From: Chloroflexota bacterium
GTDB lineage: Bacteria > Chloroflexota > Anaerolineae > Anaerolineales > Villigracilaceae
Direction: 5' to 3'
NCBI GenBank assembly: GCA_016235445.1
Contig: JACRLB010000008.1
Location: 1 to 44,141 of the forward strand
Length of the DNA: 44,141 bases
Each line of letters opens with the position of its first letter. Position 1 is the first letter of the stretch. Below the pieces are notes generated by a model. The model saw only the letters and a list, made by a program, of their open reading frames with translations, was not told the origin of the DNA and searched no databases. This document shows positions 23,668 through 34,166 of the stretch, one piece after another. Both the position numbers and the translations under genes were made by a program.

Positions 23668-26016
23668 ATGAACACATCAGCCCCTCCCCTGCTTGACCAG
23701 GTACGCATCCTTGTCGTGGACGACCACCCCAACACGGCCACTACACTGGCGCGCGCCCTTGCCCAAATTGGCCCCTCGGTGGAAGTGGTATCTGCCGCGA
23801 GCGGCCGTGAAGCCCTGGAAAAAGTAAAAAACAAAGGCGTGGATATTTTATTCACCGACATGATCATGCCGGAGATGACCGGGCTGGAGTTGATCGAAAA
23901 ACTGCAAAAACACCCCGGCGGGCGGCCTTCCTACACCTACCTCGTCACTGCCTATGATGTGCCCGGCCTAAAAGTGACGGCACAGCGTTTGAAGGTGAAC
24001 GAAGTGATCGTGAAACCTGTGCGCCCCGAGCGGATTTGCCAGATCGCCACGCAAGCCATGCAAGAGATGAACAATGTCAGCCAGCCTGTCAAACAGCCGC
24101 CGGCAGGCAGGAGAAAATTCAAGATCCTCGTTGCAGATGACCGCCCGGACAATGTAACCCTGCTGGTGCGTTATCTCGAATACGAGGGCTACGATCAGGT
24201 GATTGCGCAGGATGGCATGGAAACCGTCGAAAAAGTGCGCGACGAAATGCCAGACCTCGTTTTGCTGGATGTTAATATGCCGCTGAAAGACGGCTTCTCG
24301 GTGCTGAGCGATATTCGTTCCGACCCTGAAACGAGCCACATCCCTGTAATTATTCTTACCGCCGCGCGCCTCGATCCTTCGGATGTGCAATCTGGTTTGA
24401 ACCTGGGCGCGGATGATTATGTGACCAAACCCTTTGACCGCCACGAACTGATGGCGCGTATCCGCACCAAACTGCGGGTGAAAGAGGCGGAGGATATCAT
24501 CCGCCGCCGCAACCGTGAATTGAATCTTCTGCCTGAGATCGGCAGGGAATTAAGCGCGCGCACGGATATTAAAGACCTCGCTAATGTTCTGCTCAAACGC
24601 ACGGTGGAAACGCTGGGCGCCATTCAAGGGAATATGCTCATCCTGCCTTCGGGGGCCAGCGCCAGGCAAAATTATCAGGTTTCGTTATCTCCCGCTGAAG
24701 ACCACGCCCATGAGCTGGAGATTTCCGAAAGCCTGATCGCGCATTTGAAGGACGATCCCCAGGGCCTGGTTGTAAACAACGCCTTCAACAACCCGCTCTG
24801 GCAAAATGATAACAATCCCTTTATTGGTTCGGCGGTCATCGCGCCTTTAAACGGCCGCCACGAATTATTGGGTTTGCTCATCCTCACCCATGAGCAGGAA
24901 TATTATTTCAACCCCGATCACCTTCTGCTCCTGCAAGCCATTGCAAGCCAGGCGGCAATTGCCGTGGAAAATGCGCGCTTGTATGCCGATGTGGCCCAGG
25001 AACAAAAAAGGCTGGCCGCCATCCTGCAACATGCCGCAGAAGCGATCTTGTTATTCGATAAGAGCGGCAGGCTGTGCCTTTTGAACCCCGCGGGCGAAAA
25101 GCTGTTTACCGATTTCAACGCACCCATCAACGAACCGCTCCCCAGCGGGGCGGGCTATGAAGCGTTCATCAAAATTCTTGAAGAAGCGCGCGCATCGCAA
25201 GTCTCCAAATCTGCTGAAGTGATCTGGGCCGACAAACGCACCTTTATGGCGTTGATCACCCCCATCGAAGACGGGGGGCAGGTGGCAATTTTGCATGATG
25301 TTACCCGCTTCAAAGACCTGGAAAAGGTCAAAAACGAATTCATTGCCACCGCATCGCACGACCTGAAGAATCCGCTCACCGCCATCTCCGGTTTCAGCAA
25401 CCTGCTCGAACAGGTGGGCGCGCTTACCCCGCAACAACATGAGTTTGTGAAATACATCCAATCGGCGGCGGCCAACATGGGCGAGCTTGTCCAGAACATG
25501 ATGTCGCTCGCGCAGATGGATTTGGACGCCATGCAAAAGCATACCACCGTGGATATGGAAACCCTGCTCGCCGACATGGCGGATGAATTTACCCCGCAGG
25601 CTCAAAAGAAGGAACAAACCCTGAAGTTCACGCCTCTTTCCGCGCCGACGCCTGTCAACGGCGACCCGTTGCAGTTGCGCCAACTCTTCCGCAACCTGCT
25701 GGGCAATGCCATCAAATACACCGCAAAGGGCGGGGAAATCCAGCTAACCGCCAAAATGGACAACTCACAAATTTTGATCAACATCCAAGACAACGGGTTT
25801 GGAATCCCAACCCCAGACCTGCCGTTCATATTCGACCGCTTCTATCGCGCGCGTGAGGGGAAGGCCGGCGAGGTGGAAGGCAATGGGCTTGGGCTGGCCA
25901 TCGTCAAATCCATTGTGGAACAGCATCATGGACAAATCAGCGTGCAGAGTGAGTTGAATAAGGGAACTTGTTTTAACGTTTCCCTGCCTGTTTCCGACAT
26001 TCGCCATTCTGTATAA
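23668..26016 (+). CDS. hybrid histidine kinase REC-REC-GAF-PAS-HisKA-HATPase
   Basis: The 782-residue soluble kinase begins with two receiver domains: REC1 (about 10-130, D64 in FTDMIMPEM) and REC2 (about 150-275, D201 in LLDVNMPLKDG, Lys in YVTKPFD). A GAF-like domain (about 285-440), a PAS domain (about 455-555: AILQHAAEAILLFDKSGRLCLLNPAGEKLF), HisKA with H564 (ASHDLKNPLTAISGF) and HATPase (N-box LGNAIKYT, DNGFGIP, GNGLGLAIV) follow. N-terminal receivers feeding a C-terminal kinase suggest it relays phosphate from another kinase, plausibly the one at 19995. No membrane segment is present. It ends before a terminator, so it is its own unit. Confidence 0.92.
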   Translation: MNTSAPPLLDQVRILVVDDHPNTATTLARALAQIGPSVEVVSAASGREALEKVKNKGVDILFTDMIMPEMTGLELIEKLQKHPGGRPSYTYLVTAYDVPGLKVTAQRLKVNEVIVKPVRPERICQIATQAMQEMNNVSQPVKQPPAGRRKFKILVADDRPDNVTLLVRYLEYEGYDQVIAQDGMETVEKVRDEMPDLVLLDVNMPLKDGFSVLSDIRSDPETSHIPVIILTAARLDPSDVQSGLNLGADDYVTKPFDRHELMARIRTKLRVKEAEDIIRRRNRELNLLPEIGRELSARTDIKDLANVLLKRTVETLGAIQGNMLILPSGASARQNYQVSLSPAEDHAHELEISESLIAHLKDDPQGLVVNNAFNNPLWQNDNNPFIGSAVIAPLNGRHELLGLLILTHEQEYYFNPDHLLLLQAIASQAAIAVENARLYADVAQEQKRLAAILQHAAEAILLFDKSGRLCLLNPAGEKLFTDFNAPINEPLPSGAGYEAFIKILEEARASQVSKSAEVIWADKRTFMALITPIEDGGQVAILHDVTRFKDLEKVKNEFIATASHDLKNPLTAISGFSNLLEQVGALTPQQHEFVKYIQSAAANMGELVQNMMSLAQMDLDAMQKHTTVDMETLLADMADEFTPQAQKKEQTLKFTPLSAPTPVNGDPLQLRQLFRNLLGNAIKYTAKGGEIQLTAKMDNSQILINIQDNGFGIPTPDLPFIFDRFYRAREGKAGEVEGNGLGLAIVKSIVEQHHGQISVQSELNKGTCFNVSLPVSDIRHSV

Positions 26017-26036
26017 AATTTCTCTACCGTACAAGG

Positions 26037-26103
26037 AAACCCTAAAGGTCTCCTCTCTCTTCGCAAAAACACCGATTAACAGAAAAGACCTTTAGGGTTT
26101 TTA
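26037..26103 (+). terminator. intrinsic terminator after the hybrid kinase
   Basis: A 15-bp perfect stem (26037-26051 with 26086-26100: aaaccctaaaggtct and complement), 34-base loop, then ttt. The long loop is unusual. Confidence 0.7.
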
Positions 26104-26149
26104 CGAGAGATTTGCACGGCATCAAAATCAAATTTAAAGGAAGACTAGC

Positions 26150-28552
26150 ATGAGAGAATGGTTTTCAAAACTTCTGGCAGAAACAACACCCCCGGGCCGC
26201 AGAGCATTTCAAATTTCGCTCGTTATCATGGGGCTGGTTGTTTCCACTTTACCTATTTATTTTTATATCTATAGCGTGTCGAAGGCATGGCAGGTTTTGG
26301 GAATCATATCTGCCATGGTGGTTCTGGGTATGATGATGCTCTACACTGCCGTCATCGCGCGGGACAATCGGCACCAGGCATCCATAAACCTGATGATCCT
26401 CAGCCTGGGGATTTTTGTTTTGCTCCTGGTTGGGTGGGTTTCAAACCTTGGGCTGGCGCTTGCCACAGGCTTGTTTATCTTTACCACCATGGCGGCAGGG
26501 CAGGCGCTGACCAGCAAAGAAGCTCCGCGCACCATATTAATTAGCCTGACGCTGGGCGTGACCGTTTTTTTGATGGACCTGTTTGCCTGGTGGGAGCGGC
26601 TTTCCGTCCCGGCGCTTGAAACGTTAATTCCATACATTACCGCACTCGTCATCCTCTATCAGGCATCGCAAATCATTCGCCAGTTTGGAAGTTATTCGAT
26701 CCGCACGAAGTTCATTGTGACGCTTGTGGGAACTTCACTGGTTTCCATTGTCATGGGCGCTTTCGTGACAAACCGTGTGTACACAAAACAGGCCAGTGAC
26801 CTGATTGGGCAGGACCTCAATGCCATCGCAAAAACCACCTCCACGGGAATATCCCTTTTGCTGGAGAAAAGCCTGGATCAGTTGAACATCCTGGGGCTCA
26901 ACAAGTTCATTCAGGATAATGTCGAAGACAGCAACGCCACCGGCACTTCAGATTTGGGGAAACTCGAAGCGCTGGATGGTCAATGGAGAAATTCATCGGA
27001 ATTCAGCGATCTGGTCCGCGGGGTGTTGGACAATGAACTTGCGGGGGAATTAGGGGAATTTCAATCCCGCTATCCTGAAATCGAGGAGGCGTTCATCACA
27101 GATAAATATGGCGCGGTGATCGCTTCCACCGTGCAAACTTCAGACTATTACCAGGCCGATGAAGAATGGTGGCAAAAGGCATGGAGTGACGGGAAGGGCG
27201 GTATTTACATCAGCCAGCCCGTGTTTGATGAAAACACCAAAGTTAACGCCATTATCATGGCCATCCCCATTTCCGGGCATAATCGCTCCTACTATGTGGG
27301 TGTGCTCCGCATTACCCTGAATATTTCAAAATTCAATTCCATCCTGGAAGGCGGTCATTTCGGTCAAACCGGCCACGCGGATCTGTATTTTGCGGACGGT
27401 CAATATTTGAACGACGATCCATCGAAGGGGTTGTTGTCTGCATCGGAAGAATCGGTTTCAATACCTGCCGAGGGCGGCGGGGAATTTAGCGAGATGAACT
27501 ATGAAGGGAATATAAGCCTTGTCAGCCGCAGTTCGATTAAGACAAACCTGCCGGGGATCGACCAGGTATTTCAGGATCTCGGCTGGTTTGTGGTGGTTCA
27601 CCAGCATAGTTCCGAGGCACAGGCCCCCATCAAAACAACGCAGAGGTTAATTTCACTGCTCTCGCTGGGGCTGTTGATGGGCGTTGCATTGCTTTCCTAC
27701 TACCTTGGCAACCAGTTCATCCGTCCAATCGAGAACCTGACAAATGCCGCAACACGCATGGCTCACGGCAACCTGCAAATGGTTACAGGCATCAACTCTC
27801 AGGATGAAATCGGGTTGCTGGCGAATTCATTCAATGCCATGACCAGCCAGTTGCGGGATGTTTTAGAGGGACTGGAACAGCGTGTGACCGACCGAACCAA
27901 AGCCCTGGTTACATCCACGGAAATCAGCCGCAAGCTTTCCACAATTCTCGATGAAAAACAACTGGTTGCTGAAGTGGTGGAACAAATCAAAACGACCTAT
28001 AACTATTATCATGGGCAAATTTATTTGCTCGGTGAAGACGGCCAGACTCTTGTTTTGGCGGGAGCAAGCGGGGAGGCCGGGAAAAGCCTGCTTGAACGAA
28101 AGCATGTTATTTCCATCGAACGCGGCGTGGTTGGGCGGGCGGCCCGCTCGAAAGCCAGCGTTCTGGTTCCCGATACCTCCAGGGATTCGGATTGGATTCC
28201 CAACCCCCTCCTGCCCGATACAAAGGCGGAGGTGGCGGCGCCGATTCTATCGGGAGATGAACTGCTGGGCGTGATCGATATGCAGGATGATGTGATCGGC
28301 GATATTTATATGGAGGATGTCGAATTTCTTCAGTCGATTGCCAGCCAGGTTGCTGTCGCCTTGAAAAATGCCCGTTCGTATGCCGGGGCGCAGGCCCGGG
28401 CGGAGCGCGAAGCGTTGATCTCTTCCATCAGTCAAAAAATCCAAAGTGAGACGACGGTGGAAAGCGCGATGCAGGCGGCCATCCGTGAAGTTGGACGCGC
28501 CCTGGGCGCCAGTACCCGCATCAAGTTGAAATCCAATCATGGAGAGAGGTAG
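26150..28552 (+). CDS. membrane sensor: 7TM-like region, Cache, HAMP, GAF, no kinase domain
   Basis: The 800-residue protein starts with about six or seven hydrophobic helices (residues 20-215), then an extracytoplasmic dCache-type domain (about 220-490), a further membrane helix near 500-515, HAMP (about 520-580: PIENLTNAATRMAHGNLQ, DEIGLLANSFNAM) and one GAF domain (about 590-750, WIPNPLLPDTKAEVAAPI). It stops without a HisKA, GGDEF or methyl-accepting domain. AAAGGAAG precedes the ATG. It is the first gene of a tight operon and may signal by contact with the large kinase at 29888, whose Cache/HAMP/GAF layout it shares. Confidence 0.85.
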   Translation: MREWFSKLLAETTPPGRRAFQISLVIMGLVVSTLPIYFYIYSVSKAWQVLGIISAMVVLGMMMLYTAVIARDNRHQASINLMILSLGIFVLLLVGWVSNLGLALATGLFIFTTMAAGQALTSKEAPRTILISLTLGVTVFLMDLFAWWERLSVPALETLIPYITALVILYQASQIIRQFGSYSIRTKFIVTLVGTSLVSIVMGAFVTNRVYTKQASDLIGQDLNAIAKTTSTGISLLLEKSLDQLNILGLNKFIQDNVEDSNATGTSDLGKLEALDGQWRNSSEFSDLVRGVLDNELAGELGEFQSRYPEIEEAFITDKYGAVIASTVQTSDYYQADEEWWQKAWSDGKGGIYISQPVFDENTKVNAIIMAIPISGHNRSYYVGVLRITLNISKFNSILEGGHFGQTGHADLYFADGQYLNDDPSKGLLSASEESVSIPAEGGGEFSEMNYEGNISLVSRSSIKTNLPGIDQVFQDLGWFVVVHQHSSEAQAPIKTTQRLISLLSLGLLMGVALLSYYLGNQFIRPIENLTNAATRMAHGNLQMVTGINSQDEIGLLANSFNAMTSQLRDVLEGLEQRVTDRTKALVTSTEISRKLSTILDEKQLVAEVVEQIKTTYNYYHGQIYLLGEDGQTLVLAGASGEAGKSLLERKHVISIERGVVGRAARSKASVLVPDTSRDSDWIPNPLLPDTKAEVAAPILSGDELLGVIDMQDDVIGDIYMEDVEFLQSIASQVAVALKNARSYAGAQARAEREALISSISQKIQSETTVESAMQAAIREVGRALGASTRIKLKSNHGER

Positions 28553-28560
28553 AGAAGGCC

Positions 28561-29874
28561 ATGTTGAATTCCATTCGCAGATTTTTTTCAGCCCCGATAT
28601 TCGCGGACAATGAGGAGAAAACCCGGCGGGCGCGCCTGTTGCATGTGATTCTGGTTGCACAGACTTATGTGCTGTTTGTTGCCATGGCAGGGGTAATTAC
28701 CGGCCCGGCAGATGGCGAACCCCGCACCTTTGAATTGTTCGTTATGGCTTTTGGACTCGGCCTGATCGTAATTTGGCGTTTCCTCATGCGGCGCGGTTGG
28801 GTCAGCCTTCCAAGTATTGGGATGCTCATTTTTTTCCTCATCGGTGTTTCCATGATTCTTGCTTCGGGGGGCACCATCCGCTCTGCAGGGGTTATCTATT
28901 TTCCATCCATTGTGGTGATGGCAACCTTGCTGGTCAATCGGCGGGCGGGCGTTGTATTCTTTTTGATTAGCAGTCTGATCGGCATAGCCCTGACGCTGGG
29001 TGAAATTAACGGCATTCTGCCCGCGCCAGCGAATGCCACGAGTTTCGCTTCGATAGCGATTATTACTTCGGGTATGGGGTTAACCCTTGTCCTTTTGTAT
29101 CTGGCGACTCAAAGTACAGATGAGGCTCTGAAGCGGGCTGTTGAAAAGGAGCAGGAGGTTCGCGAGCTCGCTTCGACTCTGGAAAAAAGAGTGGCAGACC
29201 GCACGAGGGCATTGGCCACTTCCGCAGAAGTCAGCCGCCGCCTTTCCACCATCCTCGATGAGAGACAGCTTATTGCAGAAGTGGTGGAGCAGATGAATAC
29301 CGCCCTGCATTACTACCATGCCCACATTTATCTTTTTAATGAATCAGGGGATGAATTGATCATGATGGGAGGAACGGGCGAAGCCGGTCAGGCGCTTCTG
29401 GCGCGCGGACATAAGATTGCCAAAGGCAAAGGCCTGGTGGGCCGCGCCGCTGAAACCAATTCGTTGATTCTGGCGGGCGATACATCCAAAGACGCGGGCT
29501 GGCTCCCCAACCCCTTGCTGCCAGACACAAAATCGGAGGTGGCTGTGCCCATCTCGCTGGGCGCGGAAGTGTTCGGCGTGCTGGATGTGCAACAAAACGC
29601 GGTGGATGGCTTGCAGGAAGCGGATGCTGACCTGCTCCAGTCTATTGCCTTTCAGGTGGCGGCGGCCTTGAAGAATGCTCAAACCTATTCTTTCACCCAA
29701 CAGCAGGCTGACAAGGAAACGCTGATCAATACGATTGGCAGAAAAATACAAAATACCGCTTCGGTGGAACAAGCCTTACAGGTTGCAGTCCGTGAGCTTG
29801 GGCAGGCGCTGGGCGCAAGGGATTCGCGCATTGTCCTCAGCCTGGCTGAATCGGTACTGATGGAAGACCGTTAA
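28561..29874 (+). CDS. membrane GAF sensor without kinase domain
   Basis: The 437-residue protein has about six membrane helices (residues 25-185), a coiled linker (ALKRAVEKEQEVRELASTLEKRVADRTRAL) and one GAF domain (about 218-378, WLPNPLLPDTKSEVAVPI), then about 60 residues of helix. Its GAF is clearly paralogous to that of 26150-28552. No output domain is present. It starts 8 bases after the previous stop and ends 13 bases before the next start, so it must be co-transcribed. Confidence 0.85.
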   Translation: MLNSIRRFFSAPIFADNEEKTRRARLLHVILVAQTYVLFVAMAGVITGPADGEPRTFELFVMAFGLGLIVIWRFLMRRGWVSLPSIGMLIFFLIGVSMILASGGTIRSAGVIYFPSIVVMATLLVNRRAGVVFFLISSLIGIALTLGEINGILPAPANATSFASIAIITSGMGLTLVLLYLATQSTDEALKRAVEKEQEVRELASTLEKRVADRTRALATSAEVSRRLSTILDERQLIAEVVEQMNTALHYYHAHIYLFNESGDELIMMGGTGEAGQALLARGHKIAKGKGLVGRAAETNSLILAGDTSKDAGWLPNPLLPDTKSEVAVPISLGAEVFGVLDVQQNAVDGLQEADADLLQSIAFQVAAALKNAQTYSFTQQQADKETLINTIGRKIQNTASVEQALQVAVRELGQALGARDSRIVLSLAESVLMEDR

Positions 29875-29887
29875 AGAGAGTTGCCCC

Positions 29888-32800
29888 ATGACCAATCAAC
29901 AGCCAATAGATGACAATATGAAGAAACGAATCAATCGCCTGTTTTCGGATCAGGAACTCCCATCCTATGCCAGCCTGAGTGAAGTTGAGGCGATGAAGAA
30001 ACGCATCAACAGCCTGGAGACGGAGCTGGCCCAGCAAACGAAAAACGTTGACGAGGCCCGGGGTGCGGATTCTCCGACCCAGCCTGTTCTAAAACCGTTT
30101 TTAGCGGAGCGTTCAAAATCATTCGCGCAGAAGGTTAAGATTTCGATCCAATCGAAAATTACCCTTTGGGCAGGGTTATGCCTTATTTTGGTAACGGTTA
30201 TTCTGGTGGGGTACTCGGTGGCCACCTTCCGCGCCGAGGAAATTAAATTCGCCCAGTCCAATGCGGTTGTACATGCCGAAGAAGAGGCGGGCCGTGTAAG
30301 AATTCAACTCGAGCCTGCTTTGACCGTTGCCATCAACCTGGCTCACAGCCTGGGCATGGGAAAAGACTCCAACGAACCTGTCGCTTTAACGCGCGAACAG
30401 GCAAACGGGATTTTGAAGAAAACGCTCGAAGAAAACCCCGAATTCCTGGGAACCTGGACGTTATGGGAGCCAAACGCCTTTGACGGATTGGATGCGGAAT
30501 TTGCCAATATGCCAACCCACGATCAAAGCGGGCGTTTTATTCCCTATTGGGTGAGAACCGCCCCGGAAATAATCGAAGGCGTGGCCATCGTTGATTATGA
30601 AACCCCGGGCGTCGGCGACTTTTACCTCCTCCCCCGCCAAACGAAGAAGAATACTGTTTTACCGCCATACCTGTACCCCGTGGACAATGTGGATGTTTTG
30701 ATGACTTCCATGGTGATTCCCATTGTGGAGAATGGCCGCTTCTATGGCGTTACAGGGGTGGACTTGCAAATCGATTTCGTTCAAAACATTGTCGATGAAA
30801 TCGATCTTTATGACGGAACCGCCAGCGCAGTCCTGTTCACCGATTCAGGCTCATTGGTTGCTGTTCGCAATCAACCTGAGTTGACTCTCCAGCCTGTGAC
30901 TTCGGTCTATGAAGATTTCGAACAAATCAAACCGAACCTGGGCAGAGCGGGAACATTTATCAGCCAAAGCCCGGACGGCAAGTACCTGCGTGTTTTTTCA
31001 CCGATTGAGTTCGGCGAAAGTGAAAATTACTGGTATATCGGGCTGAGCATTCCCTACGAGAAGATCACCGAGGGCGCCGCCGCCGCCGCAGTTCGACAAA
31101 CATCCATTGGACTGGGCCTGCTGGCGCTGGCGCTGGCATTGCTTTGGGTTCTCACAGGTCAGGTCGTAAAACCTGTCCGCTCATTAACGAAAGTGGCCGC
31201 AGAGGTGGCAGGCGGTAATCTCAATGTGTCTGCCAACGTGAGGGGCAATGACGAAGTTGGCGTGCTTGCAAACGTCTTCAACTCGATGATCGTACAGTTG
31301 CGCGACCTGTTTGGCACATTGGAACAGCGCGTGGCAGACCGCACCCACGATCTCGAGCTGGCATCTGAAGTAGGCAGGACCGTGGCAACCCGGGTGGATA
31401 ACTTGAACGGGTTATTAAACGACGCAGTGGAATTGATCCACGCCCGCTTTGGTTTGTACTACACCCAGGTGTACATTGCGGATCAATCCGGCCGCACCAT
31501 TACCCTGCGCGCTGGAACGGGCAAGGTAGGCAGACAGCTTTTACAGCAGGGGCATAAACTCCTGGTGGGTTCGGGTTCCTTGAATGGACGCGCGGCCTCC
31601 GAAAAGCACGCCATCATTGTGGCAGACACATTAAACAACGAAGCCTTCCTGCCCAACCCACTGCTCCCAGACACCCGCTCTGAAATGAGCGTACCGCTTT
31701 TAATCGGTGATCGTGTGGTGGGAGTTCTGGATATGCAAAGCGAACAGACCGATGCCCTCAATGAAAACAACCTGCCCGCCTTCGAAGCCCTTGCTGGTCA
31801 ATTGGCTGTGGCGGTTCAAAACGCAACTCTCTTCGAAGAAGCGAATCAGGCGCGCAAGGATGTGGAACAGCAGGCCAAACGGCAATCCTATGCCGATTGG
31901 GCCGATTTCCTCAACGCGGTGGAAAGAAGCGAGAAGCTGGGGTACATCTTCAGCCAAAATGAAATCCTTCCCTACATCAACAGCGCGGACGAACCCGAGG
32001 AGTTGAACTCGCTTCATTCGCCCGTACACGTGGCAGGGATCGAAATTGGCAAGATTCACATCATGGACGGCACGGAACGCCAATGGACCACCACAGAAGC
32101 CGACATCATTCACAACACCGCCCTGCAACTCTCGCGCCATATCGAAAACTTGAGATTGCTGGCTCAATCCGAAAAATACCGCCTCGAGGCCGAACAGGTA
32201 TCGAAACGCCTGACACGCGAAGGCTGGGAAGAATATCTCAATGCCCGCACAAATATTGCAGAGGGCTATATCTACCGCGAAAATACGGTACAACCTTTAA
32301 TCAATAACGACAGCAATCAGGGCAAGCCCGCCCTATCCTACCCCATCCTTGTGCGCGGCGAAAATATCGGTGAATTATCGGTAGAGTCGCTGGAGAATAT
32401 GGAAGGGGACGCCTCAGGCATCGTTTCCATCATCACCCAGCAGTTGAGCAGTCATATTGAAAACCTGCGCCTTTTGGAAGAGACGGAAACCAGCCGCGCA
32501 GAAGTTCAAAAAAGCCAGGAACAATACAAACTGGCTGTTACAGGCTCCAACGACGGCCTCTGGGACTGGGACATTGCCAACGATCAAATCTATTATTCCC
32601 CCCGCTGGAAGTCGATGCTTGGGTATGAAGAGCATGAATTAACCAGGGGCTTTCAAGATTGGGAAGACCTCATCCACCCCGATGACCATGATTATGCAAC
32701 CCACTCCCTCGATGAGTATCTCGAACAACAAGCGCAAGAATACGACGTTGAGGTCCGCCTGCGTCACAAAGACGGATCATGGCGCTGGATCCGCGACAGA

Positions 32801-34165
32801 GGCAAGGCCCTGCGCAGGGATGATGGAACGCCATACCGAATGGCCGGAACCCATACCGACATCACCCAGCGCAAACTGGATGAAACGATCATTGCCCAAC
32901 GCGCCAACCAGTTGGAAACCGTGGCGGCCTTGTCCACCACCGCCTCCACCGTGTTAAACCCGGATGAACTCCTGCAAACCGTGGTGGACTTAACAAAGGA
33001 ACGTTTCGGCCTGTACCATGCCCATGTCTATCTTGCCGATGAATCATGGAAGACCCTCCTGCTTGCCGCAGGAGCGGGGGATGTCGGCTCTCAAATGGTG
33101 GCGGCAGGCCACGCCATTTCCATGGACACGGAACGATCCCTTGTGGCGCGCGCAACCCGCGAACGAAACGCGATCATTGTCAACGATGTCCGCAGTGAAC
33201 CGGACTTTCTGCCCAACGCCCTGCTCCCTGAAACACGCGCAGAGATGGCCGTGCCCATGATCGTGGGAGATAAAATCCTCGGCGTGTTCGACGTACAATC
33301 AGAAATCGAAGGCCGCTTCACCCAGGAGGATGCCAGCATCTTCAACACGCTTGCGGCGCAATCGGCTGTTGCCCTGCAAAACGCCCGCCTCTACCAGGAA
33401 CAGGCCGCCACAGTCACCCAGCTCCGCGAGTTGGACCGCCTCAAATCCTCCTTCCTCGCCAACATGTCTCACGAACTGCGCACCCCGCTCAACTCCATCC
33501 TCGGCTTTGCAGATGTGATGCTCGAAGAACTCGACGGCCCGTTGACCCCCAACATGGACAACGACCTCAAACTCATCCAAAAGAACGGCCAGCACCTGCT
33601 CCACCTCATCAACGACGTGCTCGACATGGCAAAGATCGAATCGGGCAAGCTCAACCTCATCATCGAAAAATTCAACCTGCACGAGATCATGGAAGAAGTT
33701 ACCAGCATCACCTCCCCGCTTGCCAGTGAAAAAAACCTCGCCCTCTTCATGCACCCCGACTCAGACCACAAACTGGAAATAAGCGCAGACCGCAACCGCT
33801 TGCGCCAGGTCATGATCAACCTCCTCAACAACGCCATGAAATTTACAGGGAAAGGTAAAATCTCGATACGCATTGCGCGCGAAGGCGAAAACGCACTCAT
33901 CAGCGTCAAAGACACAGGCATCGGCATCCACCCATCCCAATTGGAAGCCGTCTTCCAGGAATTCACGCAGATCGATTCATCCACCACCCGCAAAGCAGGC
34001 GGCACCGGCCTCGGCCTGCCCATCAGCCGCCGCCTCATCGAATTGCACGGCGGAAGCCTCTGGGCTGAAAGCTCCGGCATCGAAGGCCAGGGCGCAACCT
34101 TCCACGTCTCCCTGCCCATCGAATCAAAAGTAGCCGCATCCGAACCCATCACAAGAAAACTCTAA
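29888..34165 (+). CDS. very large Cache-HAMP-GAF-PAS-GAF sensor histidine kinase
   Basis: A 1425-residue membrane kinase. In order: a coiled N-terminus (1-60), first membrane helix (about 90-113), double Cache sensor domain outside (about 115-395), second helix (about 405-427), HAMP (430-480), GAF1 (487-650), two tandem copies of a short GAF-like module (660-757 and 762-864), PAS with PAC (880-1000), GAF2 (1005-1170), HisKA with H1195 (MSHELRTPLNSI), and HATPase (about 1280-1415; LLNNAMKFT, DTGIGI, GTGLGL). Kinase residues are intact. The stop is 1 base from the start of the PLP-receiver fusion, which makes that fusion its probable phosphorylation target. Confidence 0.92.
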   Translation: MTNQQPIDDNMKKRINRLFSDQELPSYASLSEVEAMKKRINSLETELAQQTKNVDEARGADSPTQPVLKPFLAERSKSFAQKVKISIQSKITLWAGLCLILVTVILVGYSVATFRAEEIKFAQSNAVVHAEEEAGRVRIQLEPALTVAINLAHSLGMGKDSNEPVALTREQANGILKKTLEENPEFLGTWTLWEPNAFDGLDAEFANMPTHDQSGRFIPYWVRTAPEIIEGVAIVDYETPGVGDFYLLPRQTKKNTVLPPYLYPVDNVDVLMTSMVIPIVENGRFYGVTGVDLQIDFVQNIVDEIDLYDGTASAVLFTDSGSLVAVRNQPELTLQPVTSVYEDFEQIKPNLGRAGTFISQSPDGKYLRVFSPIEFGESENYWYIGLSIPYEKITEGAAAAAVRQTSIGLGLLALALALLWVLTGQVVKPVRSLTKVAAEVAGGNLNVSANVRGNDEVGVLANVFNSMIVQLRDLFGTLEQRVADRTHDLELASEVGRTVATRVDNLNGLLNDAVELIHARFGLYYTQVYIADQSGRTITLRAGTGKVGRQLLQQGHKLLVGSGSLNGRAASEKHAIIVADTLNNEAFLPNPLLPDTRSEMSVPLLIGDRVVGVLDMQSEQTDALNENNLPAFEALAGQLAVAVQNATLFEEANQARKDVEQQAKRQSYADWADFLNAVERSEKLGYIFSQNEILPYINSADEPEELNSLHSPVHVAGIEIGKIHIMDGTERQWTTTEADIIHNTALQLSRHIENLRLLAQSEKYRLEAEQVSKRLTREGWEEYLNARTNIAEGYIYRENTVQPLINNDSNQGKPALSYPILVRGENIGELSVESLENMEGDASGIVSIITQQLSSHIENLRLLEETETSRAEVQKSQEQYKLAVTGSNDGLWDWDIANDQIYYSPRWKSMLGYEEHELTRGFQDWEDLIHPDDHDYATHSLDEYLEQQAQEYDVEVRLRHKDGSWRWIRDRGKALRRDDGTPYRMAGTHTDITQRKLDETIIAQRANQLETVAALSTTASTVLNPDELLQTVVDLTKERFGLYHAHVYLADESWKTLLLAAGAGDVGSQMVAAGHAISMDTERSLVARATRERNAIIVNDVRSEPDFLPNALLPETRAEMAVPMIVGDKILGVFDVQSEIEGRFTQEDASIFNTLAAQSAVALQNARLYQEQAATVTQLRELDRLKSSFLANMSHELRTPLNSILGFADVMLEELDGPLTPNMDNDLKLIQKNGQHLLHLINDVLDMAKIESGKLNLIIEKFNLHEIMEEVTSITSPLASEKNLALFMHPDSDHKLEISADRNRLRQVMINLLNNAMKFTGKGKISIRIAREGENALISVKDTGIGIHPSQLEAVFQEFTQIDSSTTRKAGGTGLGLPISRRLIELHGGSLWAESSGIEGQGATFHVSLPIESKVAASEPITRKL

Positions 34166-34166
34166 C

